Source: Dipteris shenzhenensis (lineage: Eukaryota; Polypodiophyta; Polypodiopsida; Gleicheniales). Taken from it: 64,000 nucleotides of DNA. Made by a program: the position numbers and the translations under genes. Location of the stretch: assembly GCA_047967505.1 (NCBI GenBank), contig CM106541.1. One strand, 5' to 3'. Shown piece by piece: positions 1 through 10,362 of this stretch (position 1 is its first letter; every line of letters begins with the position of its first letter). Under the pieces are notes generated by a model that saw only the letters and a list, made by a program, of their open reading frames with translations, was not told the DNA's origin and did not search any database.

Positions 1-1454
1 ATGATGCAAATAAAGCAAAATCCCAAATGCTAGTGCCTATAAGAGAGAATCACACCAAATACCAGGTGCACTCTAATGTGTATGCCACAATATACTGAAA
101 TATCACCAAAACCCAAAGCTCAAAGCATCAAAAGATCCAGCTAACTCATGTGCATGTACTATGCATCCATATGAGCAAATCTCGCCCAAAAGAAAATGCC
201 AACTGCAATGGCAATCCAAAATGCCAATAGGCACCAAATGGCTCAAGTATAAACACCGTCCATGGGCATATACATTAATAATATCTCATCCAAGAGAGCA
301 TAACACTATCAGTGCATCACCTGCAATGTGTCAAAGTTGTCCCTCAGCATAATATAGCATCCATATGCAAAGCGTCCATAAAATTAGCATCCCACAAGGC
401 AATTTGGGCCTATCGGTGCATCCAATAAGGATCGTAATGCATCCAAAAGGCCTATAAATCATCCACTACAACCTAATGCACACCACAAATGAGCGCACTT
501 GGCTCAAACTGCAACCAAAGTGATATGCATAAGGTATGCTCAAGAAATCATGGTCCCACGAAAAAGACCGCTACTGCAAATAGAACCTGAGATGCCTCAG
601 AACATGGGCACCATTGCATAATCAGACTCTGCAAGAAAATTTGTAAATATCTATCTTCTTCTGGAACTCCAAAATCCCAACCGATGAGTGAGAAATGGGA
701 GTCAACACTTATCCACTGCCATGTGGCATAAATCTAAGGTTTCAAAACCTTAGAATGAAAAAAAAATGCATAACAGAGAGACGAAATCGAATACACAAAG
801 ATCTATAACTCTAAAAATACTCCACCGAAGCGTGGAAGAACTGACAGGTAGGGGTTTTTGGATATCCGGAATGCAATGGGACAGACGGTTTTAAAAACCG
901 TGGTCTCAATCACTGGGTCCAACATGGACTGAAAAACATTTTTGGAAACAGAGCTATTTGTAAACTCCATCGGAGTGCGAATGATGAGCAACATAGAAGT
1001 TTTAGGACCTCTTGAGTCCACAGAAACTGACAGATCTGCAAATGGTTGCTCCAAACTTGAGTTCCAACACCCGGGTAGAAAAATGCAGAAACTGACATAG
1101 TGAGTCAGAAATCCAATGAAATGATCCCAGATTCAAGAATGAAGGGTTTTCCAAGCTCTTGAAGTGAAGTGGACACCAAAAGCAAGCAATAGTTGCCTCT
1201 ACAAGTCAATACAGAGTCTCTGTCATCGAACGGAATAGGGAAAAGCTTTAAAAACGACTTTTTCTTTGAAAACACTTAACAGGCTCTCAAAACCACTTCA
1301 CAAAGCCAAAGTGACTTTTCCAAAGGTTTCCCCAAGGCTCTGCACACTTGGATGCAAGTAAAGTCACCCACAAAGCTTCCCACAGAGCTTCTCCTTCCTC
1401 CCACAGAGCTTTTGAGCTTCTAGGCATTCATGCACGCTCAACTAGATCACCCGA
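1..1454 (-). mobile_element. Copia family A, copy 1: 5' leader region
   Basis: Untranslated leader of a minus-strand Ty1/Copia element, cut by the window edge. It aligns along its whole length with 50651-53118, where the same sequence runs from the primer-binding site down to a recognisable gag start. By that alignment the gag start of this copy would lie just outside the window. The leader is about 1.45 kb, long for Copia, and holds no sense ORF of note. A 63-codon antisense frame at 161-352 is kept in both copies but has no coding signs beyond shared ancestry. Confidence 0.75.
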
Positions 1455-1466
1455 GCTCTGATACCA
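1455..1466 (-). other. Primer-binding site (initiator tRNA-Met type)
   Basis: The minus strand reads TGGTATCAGAGC, the usual complement to the 3' end of plant initiator tRNA-Met used for first-strand priming by Copia elements. It lies two bases inside the LTR edge at 1469, which fixes the orientation as minus. Confidence 0.85.
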
Positions 1467-1468
1467 GT

Positions 1469-1638
1469 TGAGAGTGCTCTCAATGGAAGCAAGAATGGAA
1501 GAGGGAGAGAGAGAAACAGAGAGCCACACAAGTTTTGGTGGGTGTAGAACACCCTAATCTTCTTTTTCATTCATTTATATATGCATTTGATTATCGTACA
1601 TAACCAAGGTAAAGGCACAGTGACCTTTAACCCCCACA
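1469..1638 (-). repeat. Copia family A 5' LTR, copy 1 (170 bp)
   Basis: Starts TGAGAGTGCTCTC and ends CCCCCACA on the + strand, giving TG...CA termini. It matches the LTRs at 53133-53303, 44350-44540 (opposite orientation) and 56091-56229. All share a GA-rich block, an ACACAAGTTTTG block and a TTCATTTATATATG TATA-like block. At 170 bp it is a short LTR. The PBS next to it makes it the 5' LTR of a minus-strand element. Confidence 0.8.
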
Positions 1639-1994
1639 GTACTAGCCTAATCTATTACTCAATGAGCATAAAGATCACGGAGGATCAAACCAAATACAAA
1701 AAACCATGGGGAGAGAGACAGAAAGTATGAAACACTCAATCTATTCCAATGTGTTTGTGTACTCAACAATACATGATAGGCCTCTTATATAGAGTGTGCC
1801 CTTTGAATAGTCAACATTTGTGGGATCCTTTGATCCTCTCCTTATCGATATCCTTGATCCACATCGCCACATCATGTAGTCCACATCCTAGGGTGGCTAC
1901 TTTGATTCTTTCCTATACCATACCTTAGCCTTTAATCTATGTGCTCATGGCACCATATCTCAACAATCTGTCCATGGCAGTGTGTCAGAGTAAA

Positions 1995-2111
1995 CACATT
2001 GAATTACTGGTTCAGTGCATGTTGAATTACTAGTTCAATGCATGCTAAATTACTAGTTCAACACATGCTGAATAACTAGTTCATCATGCACGCTAAATTA
2101 AAAGTTCAGTA
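1995..2111. repeat. 23-bp tandem repeat, five units
   Basis: Five consecutive units, roughly CATGCTGAATTACTAGTTCA plus three bases, at 1995, 2018, 2041, 2064 (25 bp) and 2089. Units differ at a few positions each. No coding frame follows the repeat. Confidence 0.85.
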
Positions 2112-2379
2112 CACAGTGAGTTAGCTATGACACCTTGCCAGCACGACAAGGACTACTAGCTAGTAGTCCTTGACACAAGTGACATGATGTTAGCTCTTTC
2201 CCAAGGCTTTTTGTCACCTACAAATATAGTGGTGTCATCATTTGTAGTATAAGTGTAGGTTAGGACCTCAGGTCATATTCCAGTGAGACACGTAGGCATA
2301 AGTGTGGTAAGCAAACATAGTGCATGCATGTGTGAAAGGAACGTGCATCATCATGATTGGGGTAATGAAGGCTTTCGCC

Positions 2380-2600
2380 TTCATTGGGGTTTGAAGGTTT
2401 TAGGAGGAGTTTAAGGGTTAGAGGGGGGTTTAGGGCAGTTCCAAGGTTTAGGAAGAGGTTCTAGGATTTAGAAGAGGTTCAGGGTCCAGAAGGAGGATCC
2501 AAGGTTCAGGGTAGAGTACATGGCGGAGAACGCATCGCCCTCATAGATCATGGAGGTCAAGGGTTGTGGGACTAAGGGTTTAGGGGGAGAATAGGAGTGG
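2380..2600. repeat. Degenerate GGTTTAGG-type repeat
   Basis: A G-rich stretch with many imperfect copies of GGTTTAGG or GGTTCAGG, including GGGTTTAGGG near 2426 and AAGGGTTTAGGGGG near 2575. This resembles the plant telomere unit TTTAGGG but is too irregular to be a true telomeric array. Confidence 0.5.
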
Positions 2601-2631
2601 GAGAGGAAGAAGGTGTAAGACTAGGGGGGAG

Positions 2632-3356
2632 TGTAAGAAAATAATACAACGTCTGTGCTCAACAGATAACAGGATCACGTATGCAAGAGACAAAAGCAGA
2701 TAGTATGGAGAATCAAAAATTTGATTACTATAAAACTGATACAATAGATGGCGCTGCCTCCCAGCCGTGCGCTCCTGTGTGAGGAGCTTCGATGGTGTGC
2801 TGGAAACAGTAGAGGACGGAGGCTGGATGCTAAGGAATCAGGGTTGCTGTAGCCAGTGATGAAATGGGCTTCACGGGCTTGCTCTTATATAGCCACCACT
2901 AGTAGTCAGTTAGATCCAATTGGGTGACCAACCCAGTGTGCCCAAAACAGTCGACTGGGGGTCGGTCCCAAAATAGACCACCGACTACATAATAGAACCG
3001 GTGTGCAAAATATAGCAGCTTACCTATGGTTTCCATTCGGCCCACAGCCATTCGGGATCATCTGGGGCTCCAAATGGGCCCCGCAACCCAAGAGTGGGCT
3101 GCTGCCCTGGGAAATGCTCCATCTACCCTCAATGCGGTCAGTCATGGGATGCCTTCCCGCACTTGCATGTAGCCTAGTTGGCAGTGTGCCAACTCAGTCC
3201 AGCCATCAGGCCACACATGGCCCCCATCTGGTGTCCAAACTAGGACCTACCGGATAACAGAGCTACTCAAATGCCTTCTCCTCATATGGGGGGCTTACAA
3301 GTAGAGTTAGCTGGTTCCCGCGTAGTTACACAAGAGTGGAGCATTGATATCTAACA
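2632..3356 (-). repeat. Copia family B 3' LTR (725 bp)
   Basis: Starts TGTAAGAAAATAATAC and ends ATATCTAACA on the + strand. The next bases toward pol (CCCCCCCTCAA, from 3357) are the minus-strand polypurine tract, so this is the 3' LTR of the minus-strand element whose pol lies at 3387-4870. A minus-strand TATA box (CTATATAAG) lies at 2883-2893. It shares termini and several internal blocks, including CTTCTCCTCATATGGGG, with the solo LTR at 36948-37593. Confidence 0.85.
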
Positions 3357-3386
3357 CCCCCCCTCAATGTCCACCCGCAAGTGAAC

Positions 3387-4870
3387 TTACTTTTTCGGCC
3401 CAATGCCAAGTCGATGAAGATGCCTCTCTAGCAAGTCTCTTCCAAGAGCCTTCGTGAAGATGTCCACAGCATTCTCTATAGTCGGACAGTACACCAAGTC
3501 GACCCCTCCATCCATGATGAGCTCACGTACAAAGTGATATTGAATCTCAATGTGTTTTGTGCGAGCGTGGTGTGCGAGCGTGGAACACAGGGTTCTTTGC
3601 AATCGCCATGCAACTCTGATTGTCACATGATAACTGCATTGGCGTGTTCTACACTGCACCCATGTCCCCTAAAGTCCTCCTCAACCATACTGCCTCGCAA
3701 GAAGCAAAGCATGCGGATTTGTACTCAGCCTTAGTAGAAGAAAGAGCAACTATGGGTTGCTTCTTGCTGACCCATGACACAGCTCCAGATCCAAGTGAGA
3801 AACAGTCCCCTGTCACTGATCTCCTACTGTCCACGTCTCCTGCCCAATCCGAGTCACAGAATCTGGTCAAGATGTTGCCCTTAGTATAGGTGATGCCATA
3901 ATCAAGTGTGCCTTTGATGTATTTCAGCACCCGCATCTCTACCCTCCAATGGTTCTCCTGGGGCTTATTGGAAAACCTGCTTAGAACACCAGTCGCAAAG
4001 CTGATGTCTGACCATGTGTTGCATAAGTAAATCAAACTGCCCACAAGCCTTCTGTACTTCGCTTCGTCCATTAGTGGTGATGAAAATCCTCGTTTGAGAG
4101 CTTCACGTCAACCTCCATAGGGGTGCCAACTGTCTTGCACTCAGCCATGCCAAACGCCTTCAGTATCTCCCCAGCATACTTCAGCTGTGAGATGATCTGT
4201 TTTGGCTCTTGCCAAACTTCAATTCCCAAACAGAAATGCATCAGTCCGAGGTCTATCATTTCAAACTCTCTTCCTAGCAAATTCTTTGTCTGCGAGATCT
4301 TCTCTTCACGGTTCCCTATTATGACAAGGTCATCCACATAAAGGACCACGATCATACACCTGCCTCCTTCTCTGAAGATATACAAATTTGCATCAGATGG
4401 GCTCCTCTTGAAGAAAGTAGGCATCAATCCATTGGTACCATGCTCGTGGGCCTATTTCAGCCCGTAAAGTGACTTCTTCAATTTATAGACTTTACCTTCT
4501 AAACCAGGGATCAACCGGGAATCACAAAACCTAGTGGTTGTTCCACATATACCTCCTCCTTGAGATCTCCATTCAGAAAGGTGGATTTTACATCCATCTG
4601 AAACACGGGCCAACTTCCCTGGGCAGCTAAAGCCAAAACACTGTGAATTGTGGTTAGTCGAGCTGTGGGTGCAAAAGTATCTTGATAATCAAAACCATGT
4701 ATCTATGCGAATCCTTTTGCCATGAGCCGAGCCTTGTACTTATCCAACGTGCCATCAGACTTGTACTTGGTCTTGTACACCCACTTGGCGCCGATTACCT
4801 TGCATTTTGGTGGTCGATCCACAAGGTCCCAAGTGTATTCAAATCTATACTATTTCATTACATTTAATAT
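3387..4870 (-). pseudogene. Copia family B pol remnant (RT and RNase H)
   Basis: C-terminal part of a Ty1/Copia polyprotein, read 3' to 5' on the + strand. From the element's 5' side: an RT N-terminal part (about 4870-4440, with the FQMDVK-type catalytic region), the RT palm with YVDDLVIIG near 4330, the KYRRLVGSLIYL connection (near 4050) and Copia RNase H (SDWAGDVDSRRS near 3850, ALSSTKAEY near 3745, KHIEIQYHFVREL near 3540). Frameshifts near 4071 and 3650 and stops near 4440-4500 break the frame. Sequence upstream of RT is lost at about 4850, so gag and integrase are absent. Product when intact: reverse transcription of element RNA in virus-like particles. Not functional here. Confidence 0.9.
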
Positions 4871-5349
4871 CAATATATTGTGGAAAATTTAAAGAAAAAT
4901 TTGCTAGTCACAAGCTAAGGAATTCGTGATGTGGTACAGGAGTTAAATCATCTTGATCTTCAAATATAATTCTTTTTGCAGTTGGCATTAGTTAAGTAAT
5001 ACCTTATTAGTCACCCAATCTATTCCTTAGGAGGACGTTTGTTGAGTCAAAGTCTCCTTAATCCCATGTTTAGGATCTTTGATATGTAAATAAAGATTTT
5101 GAAGCAAGTGGCCTATAAATAGGACCAATGTTAGTGATTTCAGAGTAGAAGCACCAATAGTCAGCAATCTTTAAGGTAGTTTATCTTGAAAAAAGAGACT
5201 TGATGATGTCCACCCTGGCATGCAAAAAGAGTGATTCAAAGCATGTTTTTGCTCATTTCTAATAAATTAACAGATGATGGTGCTTATTAAAATTTAATGG
5301 CCTAACACAAGTAACTCAATATGCTTATCAAACTTGAATGGCCTAATAT
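4871..5349. other. AT-rich stretch, nothing recognised
   Basis: No coding frame, repeat or RNA gene could be supported. It begins where Copia B pol homology stops (about 4850) and runs into the duplicated segment starting near 5350. Confidence 0.4.
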
Positions 5350-6850
5350 ATAAAACTCAATATGGTCACGCTTTTACATTGTATGGTTAGTGAGGTTATG
5401 ATGAAAATTGGATGCATAGTAGTATGTATTAGTAGTTATTTATCTACATATAGGGTTACATTAGGATTTTAGAATTGATGATAAATAATTATATCATGAT
5501 GCATATTGCAAACCTCTAAAAGGGGACCCCTTTTGGGTTAACATGAAAAGGATCACTAGGATTTCATAATTGAGGATAAATGAATATTTCATGATGCATA
5601 TTGAGAACAAGTAAAAAGGCATCACTTTTTTGTTTATCATGAAAATGATCATGATGGATTTCCCTCATTGAATGATTTAAAGCTCATGCACTAAAGCTTG
5701 TCCTTTCAAACAATATGACATGCTATCAATAGTGATGTGTTTGATGTGATTTGGATTATAAATGTTTTGTTTTATCACTAAGCTAAAAACCATATAACTT
5801 TAAACATTTTGACATGAAGTAAATTTCAAGCAAGAATGCTATATTTTGCAACCTTAGGACTTTGAAAGTCTACGGAGATCATGTATGCTATAGATGTTAT
5901 GAAGGGGAGATTGTGGCTTTGAAACTATAAGTTGGTAGTTGTGGCACATCAGGAGCCGAAAGGTGGGGCAACAATCCCAAGATGGGAGGGATGCCTACCT
6001 AATGCCTACAAGGTGTGGGGCAAGGGGATTTGGATGTAAGAGCGGAGGAGGTTGTGGAGTTGAGCAAAGGAGGAGGGACAAACTTATGTGTATGCTATTC
6101 TATTGTCTGAGATGTATGGTTGGAAGCTTTCAAAGCAAGACCAAAGAGAGAGAGAAGGGTCAGGCATTAGTTCTTGAAAAAAGTTGAGGAAAAAACAGTC
6201 CTTTAGAGTATTTTTTTATTGGCTAAAATTGATTTAAAAAACTAGCTAAAATTTAATGTGCCCTTCAAATTAAAAACAAGGCATGCACCCACTCACCCAC
6301 CTGTTGGTGTGATCAAGGGACACCCACCCTGTGGGACTTGAATGAGGGCCACTACCATGGTAGGCAAGCAACTCTACTTTTGGGATGTTGCATGGCATCC
6401 TCAATTCTAGAATATTGACTAAGACTTTTAGTGTAAACAATGGCAATTATGTATGCTCTGAGATGAAAGAACGTGATTGAATTGAGGTTGTCCTTCCTTT
6501 CATTGTGTTAAAAAGTTTTTTCATAGCACTTGTACTAGGCTAGTGAAGCGTGGCGGAATGTAGAATTAATCTCTAAAATAAATCAACGATGAGCGACTGC
6601 TAAAGAGGGTAGGGGTGCTATAGGGGGGGGCGTGGTCATGGTCTATGAGGCGAACCATGTAAACAGAGCTGACAAAGCTACATGAAAATTATATATAACA
6701 TAAAAATACGAAAGTGAGGAATTAACTAGAGGGTAAAAATAAAATATCCATCGTACATGATTGCCATTTGTAACCGACAGCAGTGGCAATAAAAGAGAGG
6801 AGCATGGGGGCCATTCGATAGGGAATGGACAATGGGGAGGTGGTTGTGCA
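5350..6850 (+). repeat. Long direct repeat, copy 1 (flanks LINE)
   Basis: Matches 12480-13720 in the same orientation with many small differences. Landmarks present in both: GATGAAAATTGGATGCATAG near 5401 and 12519, a TTTCATGATGCA block, GACTTTGAAAGTCTA near 5860 and 12967, GGGGCAAGGGGATTTGGATG near 6017 and 13112, and a GAGCATGGGGGCC block near 6801 and 13678. No coding frame is kept between the copies. The two copies bracket the LINE remnant, so this is either a segmental duplication or the ends of a large unclassified element. Confidence 0.75.
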
Positions 6851-6959
6851 TGCCACGGATCTACAGCAGCAGGATCGAACAGCGGAGGGCACATGGGGGT
6901 GATCTTGACAATGGCGACTGATTGGAGTCTGCGAAGTGGCAAGAACTAATAGTAGCCAG

Positions 6960-8838
6960 GCGGGGAGAGAGCTCTTTGGTCATGCTTTAGGGACATTTGC
7001 CAACACAACATTAACCAAAGCCACTTCTTTGTCTGATAGACCAAAGTGATCATTTACCCCCACAAAATGGATCTCCAACAAGCTCACCTAGTATCCCAGA
7101 GATGCCACCAATATTGCACCCCTTTCTTTGGGTAGACCTACCAGAAAGTATATCCAACCAAGCAAGAGCTTTATCTTGGTAATTCATAGCCCAAATCCAC
7201 CATATCCCTCATGCAATCTTGCATATCCCCTTAACCCCAACCTGCCTTTCCATCTCATCAATTTGCCATACAATTTCTAGGCATCAATTAAGAATGAAAA
7301 CAGATCCCGACCCACACACTTTCAAGGGAAACCAAGAGAAAACCAAATATTGTTCTTCTACTTTCCCACACTCTTACTCTTAGCATGTTCCACAAACCAC
7401 CGAAAGCATTCCACCCAGGGCGCCCTAGACTCAAACACCTCAACATCCACTTAGCCAAGCCCATCATTGTCTTGCAAGACCTTCATAGCATCCCATGGGA
7501 TATAATTCCATCTCCTGTTGTTCCTATCCTCCATTCAAACAAATGACCTTAGCATCTTCTCCACCTCTAACCAATGGATCTTTCTAAACCTCAAGATCGA
7601 AGCCAAATATGTGGTTGCTGCAGACAACACATGCTTCACTGTAAGCACCCTTGCATTCCATCCCATTGTCGTCCCATGCTGGGCTCTAATTTTTTGCCAT
7701 ATCTTCTCTTTGAACTAATCAAATATCTTCCTCAAAGAAATTCCCATCCCTAATGTTGCACCCAAGTATCTAATTACTACTCTCCTTTCCATCTACTTCA
7801 CAGGAAACTCCAGCAACCATTTAGGATCAGATCTCAGTCCAAAATTCTTTTCCCAACTGCACATATAGCTTCAGATTCGACAAAATTTTTGAATCACATC
7901 AAATAGGTTGTTCCCTGCACTCTAGAGACAGATCCACCGTATCATCTACAAATAATTGAGGGCATATCTGACTCCTTGAAGGCAACATTACCCCTTTGAT
8001 TTCTCCCAAGGCCACTCCCTTCCTACAAGAGGAACTATACAGATGACAGACAACAAAGGTGCTAAGGGACACCCTTGCCTCATAGATCTCTTGAGCTCAA
8101 ATCTTCCCACAACTCCTCCATTTAGACATTAAATCCCATCTCACGCTATCATAGGCTTGATCAAAGTCAAGAAACCCCAGCAATAGACACCTTTGGCCTG
8201 AAGCTGTAGTAAAATGCAAGAAGGTACCTGGCACATTTAGAATATTCTCAAAAATATCCCTAGACTTTGCAAAGCCATTCTACTCCCTATCCACCACCCT
8301 TGCACAGATCTCCCTAATCCTCAACGCCAATGCTTTTGCCATAATCTTGTAGGGGGTATTTTAGGATTGTAATTGGCTTCCAGTCTCTTACTTTCAACCT
8401 ATTCTGCCTTTTAGGAAATAGTTTCATTAATCCCACATGAACATCTTCTGAAAGAGTACCTCTATGCATTGCCAAATTGCCCATCTCCAAGAAATCGTTC
8501 TTGATAAGATTCCAGAAAGCAACATAGAACTCAATTGTAAGCCCATTCGGCCCCGGAGACTTATCAGCCTCCAGTCTATCAAATGCCTCCCACAATTCTT
8601 GTTCAATGAACACTCTTTCCAAGCTGGCTCTCTATACTAGCATCACTCTTGGTTCCGGGTTGGCTCCAAATCCCCCAAAATCTTATTCAATAGATCAACC
8701 GACTTTATCTCGCACCCCCTCCATCCCAACAGTATGAGACAACTCCTTATGGAAAACAGCCTGAAATAAAAACTTCATAGTACAATCCCCTAAAGAAAGC
8801 CCTCTTTAGCCTTGCAGTCTCTGCTCTATCCATCTCCT
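6960..8838 (-). pseudogene. LINE reverse transcriptase remnant
   Basis: Decayed ORF2 of a plant L1-type non-LTR retrotransposon. The best frame (8314-8622) reads ADKSPGPNGLTIEFYVAFWN, the conserved start of the RT domain, followed by a VGLMKLFPKR / RDWKPIT block. Further downstream on the minus strand, FDQAYDSVRWDLM near 8150 and FVDDT near 7945 (the catalytic F/YxDD box) are in other frames, so several indels and stops intervene. The 7000-7900 part keeps only patchy similarity. When intact such a protein reverse-transcribes element RNA at the nicked target. Upstream (higher coordinates) the element is split by the repeat array at 8860-9650, with ORF1-like sequence beyond it. Confidence 0.85.
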
Positions 8839-8859
8839 TGTTCTTAATGCATCTTCAAC

Positions 8860-9650
8860 CTTGCATAAGCTCATGCTTATGCTCATGTGGAAAAAGAGAA
8901 GGAGCTTATGCTCATGCGGAAAAAGAGAAAGAGCTTATGCGGAAACTTACGCATAAGCTCATGCTCATGCATGAGCATAAGCATGAGCTTATGCTTATGC
9001 TGAAGCATAAGCATAAGCATAAGCTCATGCTTATGCTCATGCGGAAAAAGAGAAGGAGCTTATGCTCATGCGGAAATAGAGAAGGAGCTTATGCGGAAAA
9101 AGAGAAGGAGCTTATGTGGAAAAAGAGAATGAGAGAAGTATAAGCTTCTCTCATTCTCTATTTCCGCATAAGCTTATGCGGAAACTTACGCATAAGCTCA
9201 TGCTCATGCATGAGCATAAGCTCATGCTTATGCTTATGCGGAAAAAGAGAAGGAGCTTATGCGGAAAAAGAGAAAGAGCTTATGCGGAAAAAGAGAATGA
9301 GAGAAGCATAAGCTTCTCTCATTCTCTATTTCCGCATAAGCTTATGCGGAAACTTACGCATAAGCTCATGCTCATGCATGAGCATAAGCTTGAGCTTATG
9401 CTTAAGCATAAGCATAAGCATAAGCTCATGCTTGTGCTCATGCGAAAAAAGAGAAGGAGCTTATGCATAAAAAGAGAAAGAGGAGCTTATGCGGAAAAAG
9501 AGAAGGAGCTTATGCGGAAACTTACGCATAAGCTCATGCTCATGCATGAGCATACGCATGAGCTTATGCTTATGCTTATGCACAAGCATAAGCATAAGCA
9601 TAAGCTCATGCTCATGCTGGAGCTTATGCGGAAAAAAAGCTTATGCGAAT
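8860..9650. repeat. Nested-palindrome array of GCTTATGC/GCATAAGC units
   Basis: Built almost entirely from GCTTATGC, GCTCATGC and their complements, joined by GGAAAAAGAGAAGGA spacers. A perfect palindrome GCTCATGCATGAGC recurs at 8963, 9202, 9370 and 9538. The last three are 168 bp apart, showing a higher-order unit of about 168 bp. Each unit can fold on itself. Long open frames occur on both strands only because the repeat lacks stops (Lys/Met/His/Leu-rich one way, Ser/Leu-rich the other), so I do not call a protein here. The array sits inside the LINE remnant. Confidence 0.9.
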
Positions 9651-9882
9651 GAGAGAAGGGGGAAATAGAGAAGGGGGAATGAGAGAAGCATAAGCATAAG
9701 AGAATAAGAGGGAAAGGAAATAGAGAATAAGAGGGAAAGGAAAGAGAGAAGGGAAAAGAGAGAGGGGGAAAGAGAGAAGGGGGAAAGAGAGAATAAGAGA
9801 AGAGGGAAAAAGGAGAAGGGGGAAAAAGGAGAAAAAGAGAAGGGGGAAGACAGAAAGAGAGAGAGGGGAAGAGAGGGTTCCT
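9650..9882. repeat. Purine-rich GAGAGAAGGGGGAAA tract
   Basis: Nearly pure A/G on the + strand, built from GAGAGAAGGGGGAAA-like units. A 230-base polypurine/polypyrimidine run continues the spacer motif of the preceding palindrome array. No gene. Confidence 0.8.
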
Positions 9883-9981
9883 ACGCCCATCATTGTAGCT
9901 AGCGCCTAAGGCGCTAGCTGCAGGCCAATGCAAATAACACAAATATTAAATGGAAAGAAGAGGAAGCACTTACCTGTAAAA

Positions 9982-10069
9982 GTATGTCCCGCTCGGTGTA
10001 GTGGACTGGCCCCACAAAAGAGAGAGTATGTCCCGCTCGGTGTAGTGGACTGGCCCTACAAAAGAGAGA
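9982..10069. repeat. 44-bp tandem duplication
   Basis: Two adjacent copies start GTATGTCCCGCTCGGTGTAG at 9982 and 10026 and differ by one base (CCCCAC versus CCCTAC). The low divergence suggests a recent duplication. Purine-rich sequence follows to about 10260. Confidence 0.85.
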
Positions 10070-10362
10070 AAACAACCCATTTTTTCAAATAAGATGTTAG
10101 TGGAAAGAGGAGATCACAAAAGCAACTTCTTGAAAGGAGACAAGGAAAGAGAAGATTGAGGAGACAAGGAAAGGAGGAGATTGAGGAGACAAGGAGAAAG
10201 AGAAGGAAGAGAAATACAGGAAGAAGAGGTGAGTTTTCTTTCTTTCTTTCTTGAAATCTCGTTTTTTGTTTCAATCCTTTCAAATCAAGCATGAAAACTA
10301 GTTTACAACTTTAGCAATACAAGTAGAAACACTCACAAAACCAAAGCTAACAAACAAACAAC

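Larger units (their letters stand above)
1639..2631. other. Non-coding stretch between two Copia copies
   Basis: No gene seen. The first part (about 1690-1960) has an LTR-like look, with a CTTATATAGAG TATA-like site near 1792, but I could not find its partner or edges. It also holds a 23-bp tandem repeat and a GGTTTAGG-rich stretch, listed separately. Confidence 0.5.

Noticed and set aside
161-352. A 63-codon + strand frame kept in both Copia A leaders (also 50811-51002)
   Set aside because: It is antisense to the element, composition is not protein-like, and the shared length follows from recent common ancestry of the two copies.
8838-9942. Long open frames on both strands across the palindrome array
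   Set aside because: They follow the repeat unit (Lys-Leu-Met-His or Ser-Leu-Phe) and exist on both strands at once; no independent coding evidence.
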